Shown here: positions 38,197 through 49,500 of the stretch, in pieces | Numbering within the stretch: position 1 is the stretch's first letter | Layout of the letters: each line of letters starts with the position of its first letter | NCBI GenBank assembly: GCA_004352715.1 | Contig: SCFE01000117.1 | Span: 400,168-464,167 of the forward strand | DNA length: 64,000 nt | From: Hofstenia miamia | Lineage: Eukaryota; Xenacoelomorpha; Acoela | Reading direction: 5' to 3' | Notes under the pieces: generated by a model | What the model was told of the DNA's origin: nothing | What the model saw: only the letters and a program-made list of their open reading frames with translations | Databases searched by the model: none | Translations under genes and position numbers: made by a program

Positions 38197-38381
38197 GCTC
38201 CTTGAAAAACTATTCAATGATCAGGCTATTCGATATCATGTATCGTGATTCAACAATTTTTAATAATGATAAGCACATTTTAGATATTTCTGATAGATCG
38301 GGCAGAAGAAAAAAGTATTTATGCAAGCTGTGGGGTGGACCAGGCCAGAAATGGATGACTTACTGGTCACATACTATATAA
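38197..38381 (+). CDS. Candidate terminal coding exon, unknown protein
   Basis: After AAATGCAG (a possible 3' splice site) 60 codons stay open to TAA at 38379. The product includes MIRLFDIMYRDSTIF, a basic SGRRKKYLCK stretch and GGPGQKWMTYWSHTI. The residue mix looks coding rather than random AT-rich noise, with W, G and C present. No family is recognised. The splice site lacks a strong pyrimidine tract, and no upstream exon was identified. Confidence 0.3.
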
Positions 38382-38399
38382 ACTGAGGGTCAAGTAAAG

Positions 38400-40700
38400 T
38401 TTTGAGAAATTACATGGGTCATATATTAACGGCCCTCTTCCAAACTTGATGTATTATTCTACGACGAAGCATGCTTATTAATCCACGTTTGGTCCTAATC
38501 AAACTAATGACATCTTCTGTACAAAATTATATTGTGGCAAATTTTTCCTCAACAATTGAATAGTAAGACATACTTTACCAAATGTAGGGAAAGCCTGCTT
38601 TGTCCAAGCAAGCCAAACGGAATAGACACAGCTGTACCAAGCGGCAGAAATGTAGAAAGCAGGAAAACAGATAAGGTGGGTAAGTGTATTTAGTTGGAAG
38701 GGAAAACAGAGAAGTTGTGGAAGCTGAAAAAAAGGTGAAGTAGCACTAAGAGCAGTTGTGGGAACAGAAAGCATAAAAGATACTTGGAGGAGTTAGGATT
38801 ATCAAAGTGGTGAGGAGCTGCCATACAGAAGGCAGCACTACTAGGAACAGCGATAATCCTGAGGAATGCTCTCAGACTACTTTGAAACTGGTGATTTCCC
38901 TGAACTGCAAGTCAGACCTGTGTGAATTTGTGAAAAGGAAGAAATAATAATAGATAGATATTTAAAGAAAATTTTGCCACTCTTCCCTTGAGAATAACGT
39001 TTATATATTTCTTTAATAAAAAATCTTTAATTTGTTGAACACTTAAGTAATTAAATTTAGTTTCTGGAATCGTAGGAATTGTGTTACAGCTATTGAATAC
39101 CAATTTTCTCGTTTTCTTTACTTAAATTACCTGTCTGCTTCCATCTGAATTTTGTTTTATACTTTAAGTTTTATTTTGGTATCATAATAATTAGGTCATC
39201 AACAACCTTAGCCATAAAGTCTGAATCATTCATCACAAAAGGCAGTTGAAAATAACTTCAGTTATTCTCCTAGATTTTGTTTTAACACTTAATAATATAT
39301 TGCCAATTATATTTTGTGTCTTGATTATTTCATATCAAAGTATTATACTTCTGATTTCCTATATTTAACTTAGTTTTAATTTTTACATTTTGTCATGCAT
39401 GCGATATTAATATTCAATTTGACTCATTGGAAGAGGTGACAATTCATTCATCTTCAAAGCAAGCAATACAAAAATTGAAGTTAACTTGTTATAACTGTAG
39501 AAATTCAACCATTTATGTAATATTCAAAATCGTTATAAAAACGTTATAAAACACAATCTAAATACATGTATATGTTACAAAGAATATATAAAATACGTGG
39601 AAATTGTAAAATATTTGTAAAAATCAATGAATTAACAATAATCTTGTCTCAAATTTGGACTATACTATGACTGTTAAAATCAACTCAATTGATTTCTTTC
39701 TCAAGAGTTTTTTTCGATTAAGCAAGACAACACTTAGTATTGAAAAAATAAGTTTTGGCATTTTTAACCTATACTTATACAGTCATTATTGAGGTTGGAT
39801 ACAAAATTTTTTTCGCCTCAAATCCCCACAGGAAACTTTACTAGCCCAAATTTCACATTTTAGTGTGAAATTTATTTTCTTCAAATGTGTTAACGATATA
39901 GTGTTTACACGAAAATGTCTATGCTTGATGTTTGCTTTTCTTGCATGAGGTAGATTTTTAACATGCTCAAGATTTTGTGATAACCTGGACCTGTCAATGA
40001 TTGGATTGACTGGTATATTGATTATAACATTATTTTCAAATATTATATAGGAATGCAGAATTACTTCATGATAGTAATCATTCTAACCGGATTTATCTCA
40101 TTTATGTCAAAAGCGTCTCTTTCCAGGGTCAATTAAACTATTAGTGAATTGGAGTGATGCTCCTTTGAACGTTCCTTTTTTTTTGCTTCTTATGGGAAAA
40201 GCATGGCAATTTGCAGCGAATATTCCTACCTAATTTAAGCCAAATTTTTAAATTTATTTATTTATTTGTACTGCAAAGATTATTTTAAAAATGGCATATG
40301 TGTTATATTTGTGACTTGTACAAATGCATCTTTAATAAAATTAAAACGGATTTCAATGATTCGGTTCGTATAAATCCTATGGAATGTTTGAAGAGAAAAA
40401 AAGATCAAAACTCTTTTATTTTGTGTTTAATGAGCATTAACGGTTTGCTTAAACTGTAGACTGACTGCTATAAATATCATGGTCTATTTATGTATTTGAT
40501 AAAATTTACAAGTTGAAATGTGTACGTAAAATATTTTTGAAGTTAATGAATAAAAAATATCATTAAAAACTGTAATTTAGAGAATGGCCTCCTTTTAAGT
40601 GAGGGCTATTCTGAGGCATGTGGTGTGCATTTAGTAGGCCATGGTCCACGTAGTAAAAAGATAAGGAGGTTTTAACTGTTTGCATAAATAAGTTTCAATA
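38400..40700. other. No gene recognised
   Basis: Contains a purine-rich patch around 38580-38780 whose minus-strand frame (38499-38774) is low in information, and AT-rich spacer after it. Confidence 0.45.
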
Positions 40701-40704
40701 GAGA

Positions 40705-40899
40705 TTATAACGCCAGCTTTCTAAGTTGGTTCCAAAACCATCTGGGAGCCATATTTCTGAGCTTTGCAAATGCGTCTGGGCCAGAACTAGTAGCGTTCAA
40801 AATGGATTCGGGTGCAGGGAACTCATGATTGTATTTCTGACGTGAAATATAATCATAATCAGTTCGATTGCCCATAGCTTTTTGCATTTCATTCCGATT
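40705..40899 (-). CDS. Candidate terminal coding exon, unknown protein
   Basis: On the minus strand a frame runs from a possible acceptor (ATCAAG before 40899, or TTATCAG before 40920) to TAA at 40705. It encodes NRNEMQKAMGNRTDYDYI, HEFPAPESILNATSSG and LRNMAPRWFWNQLRKLAL. The balanced residue use, including three tryptophans or proline-tryptophan contexts and few AT-biased residues, suggests real protein-coding sequence forming a C-terminus. Family unknown. If expressed, the earlier exons must lie at higher coordinates on the minus strand; none was recognised between here and the FHL gene. Confidence 0.4.
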   Translation of the reverse strand, partial: NRNEMQKAMGNRTDYDYISRQKYNHEFPAPESILNATSSGPDAFAKLRNMAPRWFWNQLRKLAL

Positions 40900-41340
40900 C
40901 TTGATAAAAATTATATAATTCTGATAACACCTTATACTTCTTTGCTACAAGCACTCTTTCAATTAAAAAATATTACATAACAAAATAAAAACATTGATAT
41001 TTTTGAAAACTGTCAAAACATTGTACAGAAAACTCAAACATCAAATGATTTCGCTTCATTAATTGTTAGAGAAATTGACAATTATTCGACGGCGTATCTG
41101 CGGAACGAGTTCACTCCCGCTTTTAATTGTTTTAATTGACACTTAATTCGGCATGTATTTCTGAATTTTACAATGATCATTTACACAAAAAAATGATTCC
41201 AAATTTCCAAATCATAGTGATGCAATGCGATCAAGTACTTTAAATATAATCAATTGCGAAACATATTTTTATTAAAGCGAAACTACCCAGAAATTGTATT
41301 AAATTTTTTGATGGCTCTTGGAAAAAGCAACTAACTAATA

Positions 41341-42466
41341 CAGTACTATTAATATGTATTCGACCACCTTACTATTTTGAATAAATAATGAACATTCATT
41401 GGATAGAGTGTGCCTAAAATTATACCTAAGTTTCACTTTAATTAAAAAAGGAGCACTATCGTGCTGATATATTGAATCACTTGTAAGGAGTGGCAAAGAA
41501 TCCGAGCATATTAAGAGCTTCGGAGAGTACTATTGATATGAACAACTTGCGAAAGCCACAATTGCATATTGCACCCCATACCATTACAGACTTCCCACCA
41601 TAATTCATGGTCCCTCGACTAAGTTAAGGCAAGAATCTGAACTTCTGCCTAGCTGGTCTCTTTATCAACATTCTTTTCGATGAGTAAATCTCAAATCTTG
41701 ACTTATCTGAAAATGTAACATTCGACCAATCTTCAGATGAATTGTCTATCATTAAATTGGCCCACCTCACCTATCGTAATCTTTGCTTTGAGGTTAAGAA
41801 CGGCTTTCTCGGTGCCACGAATTCCGAATTGAGTACTTCTTCAGGATGTTTCGCACGGTTCTAGCTGAGACGAGATGACCATCAGCCCATTCCTTGCGAA
41901 ATTCCTCTGAATTCTTCCTGGCATTTCGCTTTGAAAGGCACACAATAGCTGATTGGGAGCTTTTGGAGATCTTCTTTGGTCTTCGGGCTTTGGCTTGGGG
42001 CGCAATGATGTTTTCAGAAGTGAAACATCTGATAATATCCCCGAGAATACTTCGAGGTTACTCTACAAGTCGGGCTATATTACGTTGACTCCTCTTTTCT
42101 AAATGTTTGGAGATAATCAACTCGCGGATGGCAAGAGGTACGTAACCAGGCATCATATAGGGCGAAGAGAGACTGTTATTAGACATTTTCAATATAAATA
42201 GACTTAAAAAGCTCAACCAATAAAATTTTTTACCGATTCTCTGATTTGGTCTGAAGTGGCCGAATACATTTTCCATGAAAAGATTAGCTAACTACAAGAC
42301 TACAAGCATTGTAGCATTTCTCCTTGAGATTTAAAGTAAACAGTGATAAATTCCTCTTTCTGCATCACCAAATCTAATTAAAAAATAACTATGACATTCT
42401 TGGCGTCCATTTCTTAGAAATGTTTATGACAAATCATGGGTAGCCGAATTCTTTTTTCCAGTACTG
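41341..42466 (-). mobile_element. Tc1/mariner-type transposon copy A, decayed
   Basis: The ends CAGTACTATTAATATG (left) and CAGTACTGGAAAAAAG (right, reverse complement) are inverted repeats that match those of copy B at 48958-50382. The minus-strand transposase relic starts at ATG 42185 with MSNNSLSSPYMMPGYVPLAI and the helix-turn-helix RELIISKHLEKRSQRNIARL, then continues in other frames (IAPQAKARRPKKISK; EEFRKEWADGHLVSARTVRN). The catalytic part is frameshifted and truncated. TA flanks the left end; the right flank has decayed to AA. Confidence 0.8.
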
Positions 42467-42469
42467 AAC

Positions 42470-43640
42470 ATCTAAAATCTGAAAATACCAGGGGATAGGA
42501 GAAATGCCTCCTCCTTAATTTTACTCATAAACTGGTCGTTGTACACCATGACGTCTGATTTGCATAAGGCACATCTCAATGGGATTGAGTGGTTTAGCTA
42601 CATAAAAATAAAACCTTAATGTTAGTTGTTACTCCAATGGGCTCTTAATTATCTGATTACCTGAATAAAACAGGTATTTTTGTCAAACAATCTCACTAGC
42701 ACAAATGCTCGTAGTTATTGAATTTGATTTTTTTAACAGCGTAATTCTAACAATAGTTTAACATTACGACGTTTATTAAAATTTTGGTGACTCTTGTGGA
42801 TCTGGTTCTAGATATGGATCGATCCGGTACATGGATATCCACTGGATATAGATCAGAAAATACATTTCAAAATTGAGCAAAAGCAAACTTCATTAAGCGT
42901 CGGATTAAGCGGTCAATGTTGAAATACCATACATTTATTTTCATATGCCGCAATCTTCAATCTCCATTAGCGACCGCAATGCTCATGCAGCCGGTTATCA
43001 GAGCTTTACTAATATATTTTGTAATGAAATTGATATTTTCAAAAGTTACTCAAAAATGGATTTATTTTTCTTGTCGAAATCAATTTTAAGTATAGGGATT
43101 CGAAGAATCTATTTATCATGGATTCGAATTTTGATTCCGAATCCAGTAGATTTGTAGGGCCTTAATTCCGACATACGGCTAATGCTATTAATTAAATTGA
43201 AGATAAAACCTCAATTTGGGATTAAAAAAATTGTTTCAAACTCCAATTAAATTATTTAATTATCAGTGTCAGACAGTTTTTTTTGTTGAAGTTGATATTG
43301 ATATCTCAACGGCCGACATTCATAACCTACTAAAGCAGCAATGTTTTCAAATTGAAAAATCAGTAACTGTCGTTTTATTAGGTTATCAAACTATTAAGAA
43401 AAGGCAACTTCGATTACAAAGTGATAAACTTAAACAATGGGGATTTAAGTATCTCAACATATTTAAGGCTTACGAAATTAACATAAGATATTTAGTAAGA
43501 TTTACTTCAAAAATGCTCTAAAATAGCGTTTTTTGATCGGAAATGATCAAGGGTGTGTAAAATAACCTTAATAATATTTTTCGTTCCTGGTATTGGAAGC
43601 CAATTTTCATTATATTTGAGTTTTTTATGACAAAAATAAA
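42470..43640. other. No gene recognised
   Basis: AT-rich spacer. Frames at 42945-43157 and 43216-43521 have no motif. It ends next to the left inverted repeat of the piggyBac element. Confidence 0.45.
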
Positions 43641-43643
43641 AAA

Positions 43644-45993
43644 TGTTCCATTTGTGGAACATTGGAGATTTCCCAGCTCGATTTGGATGTTACTCAATTA
43701 TCATTGCATATGATAAAAGCAATGTTTGTTTTTATTTGAACAATTTATTTTTATGAATTATTATTTAAATGTATTCGAATTATCAATACATATGTAGACG
43801 CCGCTTAATGTGATCCCTTTTTTATCAGTATAATCAGTATAAAGAATATATGAGCATATCAATTTATCAATGTAAAGAATTTATCAGTATACAGAATTTA
43901 TGAGCATATAAATTTATCAGCATAACAGTCATTGTGACAAATATTTATTGCTGTAAATGCTTTTATTTGGGATGAAACGTCTACACTAAATGGTTGTATA
44001 ATATTTAACTTACAGTTTGTTAGAAACAGCAGCTATGAATCCTAATATTTTTTACTCGAGAAAAACACCTAAAGTAACAATAATATCAGAAGCTCATGAA
44101 GTTCTTGAAAATTTGCAAAATCCTAGAAATGTTGTTATACTTCCACCATCTGTAGCCGATGCAGGAGACCTAGAAAGCGATGTTGAAGAAGACAGACGAT
44201 ACAGAGGAAGAATATGAACCTGCAGGTGAGATAGAAATTGAAGAATCAGCAAGTGACTCTGATGAGGATTCTCCACCAGCTGATCCACATACCAAAAAGA
44301 AAAAGAGAGAAGAACCAATAAAGTGGAGAAAACATAACGATTTTCATACAAAACTGCTCTATCAAGAAGAAAATTTGAATGCAAAACTTTACAATCTCGA
44401 AGGAAAGTCAAATTTTGAAATTTGGAAGACGATTTTTTTTCTAATGTTAGAGCATATAGTTCATCAAACAAATTTATATGCTACAAGAGATAACAATAAA
44501 AAATTTGCGGTATCAGAAAATGAAATTCGAAATATCATAATTTGCCAGAGCAGATGTATTGGTCAACTCAACCAGACTTAGGTGTCCGTTTAGTCTCTAA
44601 TACGATGAGCAGAAATAGATATTTGGAAATAAAAAAGTTCATCCACTTTGCTGACAATCAAAATCTCGTTCAAGGAGATAAAATGAGTAAAGTTTCTCCT
44701 CTATACCAAATGCTCAATGAAAACCTGATTCAGTTTGAGGTATTTCACAAATTACTCAGCATTGATGAATCAATGGTGCCATATTTTGGTCGACAAAGTG
44801 CAAAAATATTTCTAAATTTAAAACCAATACGATTTGGTTATAAAATTTGCTGTCTGTGGAAGTGATGGATATCCATATTTTCTAATCATATATCAAGAAA
44901 AAGATGCTTCCGCTGAAATCTTATCAGAGTTGTAAACGAAATGGTTGAAATAATTTGCTCTAATTCCAATATTACAAACCATCAATTTTTCTTTGACAAT
45001 TTTTTCACCAGTTACAAGCTTTTGTCAGAGCTAAAAGAAAGAAATGTAAAAGCAACAGGAACTGTTCGAGACAACAGGACTGCAAATGCTAATAAGAAAC
45101 TAATCAAATCGAAAGCTCTAAAACGGAAGGATAGAGGTACTTTTGATTATTTCTGCGACGGTAAAGTGGCATGATAACTCAAAGGTAACCATAGCCAGTA
45201 ACTGGGAAACGCATGAGCCTATTCATAAAGCAAAACGACGGGTGAAAGGAGGGAAAAATAAGTGACACAGTCCCATCTTATAAGCCCCTACAATTAAGGA
45301 ATGGGTGGTGTTGATTTCATAGATCGGCTTTTGGAATCTTATCGACAATGTATACGTGGAAAAAATGGTATTGCCCAATCTTATAAATATTATAAACTTA
45401 TCTGTAGTTGCAGCATGGAGGTTACACTGTCAAGTAAATACAAAAAACTGACTCATCTAGATTTCAGAAGAGAGATAACTCTGTCTACTAATAGAAGAAA
45501 ACATGAAAGAAGAAACTTTTATGGAACTCTACCTATGGATGTTCGTTTTGACGGTACAAACCATCTTTTAGGATCAAGATCACAAGGAAGATGCAAAGTT
45601 TGCCAGAAAAATGCCAAATCTAAGTACACGAAATGCAATGTCAGACTACATGCAGAAAGAGGGAAGAAATGTTTTGAAGACTACCACAACCATGAATCGA
45701 ATTATATTTATAATTTTTACTTGAAATATACCTATTGTTGCTTTTAGTGTGGACTCCGCTTAATATAATCAGTCATAATGTTATCGAATGATGTCATAAT
45801 GTTATCGAATGATGTCATAATGTTATCGAATGATGTCATAATGTTATCGAATGATGTCATAATGTTATCGAATGATGTCATAATGTTTTCATTGTAATAG
45901 ATATGCTTAATTATGTTCGGATTTTTAAAAAAAAATTTCATAGTTTGTCTTTTTTCTATACTGGGAAACCCCCAAGGTTCCACAAATGGAACA
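43644..45993 (+). mobile_element. piggyBac-type transposon with inverted repeats, inactive
   Basis: The 33-bp ends (43644-43676 and 45961-45993) match at 30 of 33 positions when one is reversed; each contains its own small hairpin GTTCCA-TTTG-TGGAAC. Between them five plus-strand frames give an ordered DDE_Tnp_1_7 (piggyBac) transposase: an acidic N-terminus (44035-44217, then 44180-44581), IDESMVPYFGR holding the first catalytic Asp (about 44764), FFFDNFFTSYKLL with the second (about 44991), GGVDFIDRLLESYR with the third (about 45310), and the C-terminal cysteine-rich domain (RCKVC...CFEDYHN). At least three frameshifts and two stops break it, and the C-terminal domain has lost cysteines (CNVR, LH). 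A direct motif CGCTTAAT occurs at 43800 and 45757. TTAA target sites are not evident at the outer edges. Confidence 0.85.
45774..45888. repeat. 21-bp minisatellite inside the piggyBac element
   Basis: Five exact copies of CATAATGTTATCGAATGATGT plus a partial sixth. It lies between the transposase relic and the right inverted repeat. The minus-strand frame across it reads as a repeated seven-residue MTSFDNI, a consequence of the 21-bp period. Confidence 0.95.
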
Positions 45994-46427
45994 TCCGGTA
46001 ATTTAAAAACTATTAATAGTATCGACTTAAATTTTTTTTACAACATGCTTATGATAGTACTATTAAGATTATGTATTATAGTCAAGATCGGACAACGGGA
46101 ACTATGGTCGGCATAGAAAAGGTTAAAGTAGTCCCTCGAAATTATACGCATTTTATTTGATGATTTTTGCTAATTTCAAGTTGTAAACTGAAACAGTTGT
46201 TGTTGATTGAATTCCATATTTGTATCCATCGTGAGAAGTTTACGCAGAGTAATGTGTTCTTATCATATGAAAGTGTTATACTATTTCTAAACAAAAAGCT
46301 CTACATTTACTGTAATTCTGATTCAAACCAGTTAACGAAAACAGAAAACAACAATTGCAGTATATCATTAAAATATTAAGGCATTCATGTAAATTATATA
46401 CACATTAATATGCTAACAGAACTAAAA

Positions 46428-46582
46428 TTATAGACAATTTCCTTTCTCATCCTTCTCTGAACATTCGAATCCGACATCGGGGCCGCGGTCGTAAAAAGAT
46501 TTTTTGGAAAGCGTACGACCACATTTGTGACATATGAAGCAATTTCCGCAAAATGGATTATTGTTGTAGGTGATTACTTGCT
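46428..46582 (-). CDS. FHL: FHL-type gene, last exon (LIM4 end and stop)
   Basis: Begins after TTTTTAG with a two-base phase and ends at TAA (46428-46430). It encodes QVITYNNNPFCGNCFICHKC and then GRTLSKKSFYDRG, GFECSEKDEKGNCL. The usual WHxxCFxCxxC is FCGNCFICHKC here, so the His ligand is Cys, which can still hold zinc. The last ligand pair, normally CxxC or CxxD, reads CSEKD, so the second finger may be weakened. The first CxxC of this domain is in the preceding exon. Confidence 0.9.
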
Positions 46583-49500
46583 CTAAAAACAAAATGGAAT
46601 AAAATATGGAAATTATTCGTTTGATTAATTCAAAATTAAATTTCTCACATTATCTGAAATCAGTTTTTATTTTATACATAACTACAAGATCCTATTAACC
46701 CGAAAATTAGCACCTGTGTCAAAATCGACACATTACATTACTTTGCTTGCTTCAGTGTGCAATCTCTTAGATCACTGGTAGATATTGGCCAATTCTCATA
46801 ATTTTTATTAACCAATATGAATTTGCATGTATAAAAATATCCATTTTTTGAAAACGTATTCTGCTATAACATTTTCAAGTAGTAGTGATATTTCTACTAT
46901 AAACGTGTAAGTACACTGCTATAAAATTCCAAATGCTTCATATACACTCCAATATTGAAGTGTTTAAATGCTTGTTGGCTTTATTTGCATATGATTTGAA
47001 ACACACTGTCACACAAGTGCGTTTCAAATAGTGTAATCACAGTGGCATTCAAAAAGAGTTAGGTTTCAAAAATTGCTGCCTCTGCCTATAGAAATGCTTT
47101 TTTCTTCCATTTCCACAACTATTTTAAACACGTTTTCATATATTCAATTAAATTCCACATTTTTCCATAACTCCTGGAGCTAGTGGCTAGCGTTATGCGG
47201 GATTAGAATATTTCTGGTTTCAGTCCACGTGGATATGATTCAACTCCAATGAAATTTCCTGCTTCCATGGCTCCATTGGTCCCATAGAATAACTTCTATT
47301 TTGAAGAAAATTGGTAAAAATTATGTGTAATATTCTGAATTTCCCATTCCATATGCAATCTTAAAAAATGGAAATTTTTTTGACATTGACTTGAGCTAAG
47401 AACATTTATATTTATAGAGGTCACACATTATGCACTTCGGATGTGCATGCTTATTAATCATTTCAAATCAACATCTATTATACATAATATCTTGTAAGAA
47501 GGCTTTTTAAAAACACGAGGTTCAAATATGGGAAAAAAACATTTTAATGGTTATGCTCATGAATGGATGGAAGAACAAGAAATTCTAAAGAAATATGACG
47601 TATTGTCACAGAAGACTCACAGCAAAAAAACTTCCTTATATAGACCGCAAATGAAAGAAAATTAGATTGAAGTGAAAAAAAATGAACTCAAAGAAACACG
47701 CTACGTAATTAGTGAAATAGACACAGGTATTTGCATGTCAGTGAATAAACACGAATTAGTTAACTAGAAAAAGTGATTGTATCTCACAACAATTGTAAAT
47801 AACTTCAAATATCAATTATTTAGCATATGAATGCTATATTTATTTTCCAAATATTTCTTTATACATGAATAATTTCCATATTTCTCAAAATTACTAAAAA
47901 TTCAGAGGCTTAGACTTTCTACATTAGCAGTTGAGTCATTTACACCATATTTAATGGTGCATTTGACCAAGATCAAGCTGGCAAATGCTTACATTATGGG
48001 TATGAGCCAACAAATGTAATGAAAATAAACATACGACAAACTAAAAAGGTTTCAGAATGCGTTTCGGATTATTCTGACTGAATTTGAAAGTAAGAAATGT
48101 GCTGGTTACAAATAATATACCATTGAAGACGTAGATGCGAAGAGACTCATACTTTTTTTATCAACAACCCTATGTGAATCTAGATATATGTGGTTGAATT
48201 TGAAAGCAAATTGCATCTCCGATTTAGGAAAGAGTGCGGTTAGGTTAAATTGGGACAATCATGTTTGTACAAAATATGATAAAGAGGAGATAGCTTGATC
48301 AAGATCTATTCAACTGGAAAGCAGGCTTTAAAAAGCACAAACTTAATCCCAAGAGAGCGCATAACTTTATAAAAGCCCAAACAATTTAATTTTCGACTAA
48401 TAGAAGAAACAATTTTCAATGTATGTATAACTTTTTGCTGCATTTGTGGATGTTTTCAATTGGTTTGGAACTTTTTCATTAACTACCAATTTTTTGACAC
48501 AGTTTATATTATCCTGCTGACAAATTTATTTGAAAATATTCACAAATGTCAGCGTAATAACAACATTGACAATAAAATATAGATAACAAAGTTGATGTTT
48601 AAATTCATTGATAGAACTCACAGTAAAGTTTGACTTCATGCTTGTGAATTAAGCACAAAATTTAAATTTAGTGGTTATCGCATGCTGTGTTTACATAACC
48701 ATTGTATAACAATTGTAAATAACATTAAATTGCTGTCTCCATTTATTAGCCTGTTAAATGACGTTTAGGAGTGATTTTAGAAGATATCGCAAACGAAATG
48801 TCTGCGCATCTATTGGATACGTTGGATTAGGTAAGACTAAGTAGGAAGACATTAAGTCAGTTTTAATATCCTCTTCAAAATTAACTCATTTATTTAAGCT
48901 CTACAAAAGTAATAGTCATCAATAAATGTAAAAAAATTTTTTATCAATTCTAAACTACAATACTGGAAAAGAGAATTCGGCCAACCATTATTTGTCATTA
49001 ATATTTCTAAGAAATGGACGCCAAGAATGTCATAGGTATTTTTCAATTATTTTTGGTGCTGCAGAAAGAGGAATTCATCAATATTGAGACATAATTGTCA
49101 CTGCTACAATACTTTTAGCTAGCTAATCTTTTCTTGGAAAAATGTATTTGGCCGTTTCAGATCAAATCAGAAATGTGTAAAAAAAAATTATATTGAAAAT
49201 GTCTACTAACAGTCTCTCTTCGCCATACATGATGCCTGATTATGTACCTCTTGCCATCCGCGAGTTGATTATCTCCAAACATTTGGAAAGGATGAGTCAA
49301 CGTAATATAGCCCGACTTGTAGAGCGACCTTGAAGTATTGTCGGGGATATTATCAGATGTTTCACTTCTGAAAACACCATTGTGCCCCAAGCCAAAGCCC
49401 GGAAGACCAAGGAAGACGTCCAAAACTTCCCAGTCAGCTCTNTCGGCCAACCATTATTTGTCATTAATATTTCTAAGAAATGGACGCCAAGAATGTCATA

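Noticed and set aside
38499-38774. Minus-strand 91-codon frame rich in Pro, Phe and Leu
   Set aside because: It reflects a purine-rich plus strand and shows no domain or splice support.
45744-45983. A repeat protein with MTSFDNI units, or a CRISPR-like array
   Set aside because: The units are contiguous 21-bp minisatellite copies without spacers, inside a transposon of an animal genome.
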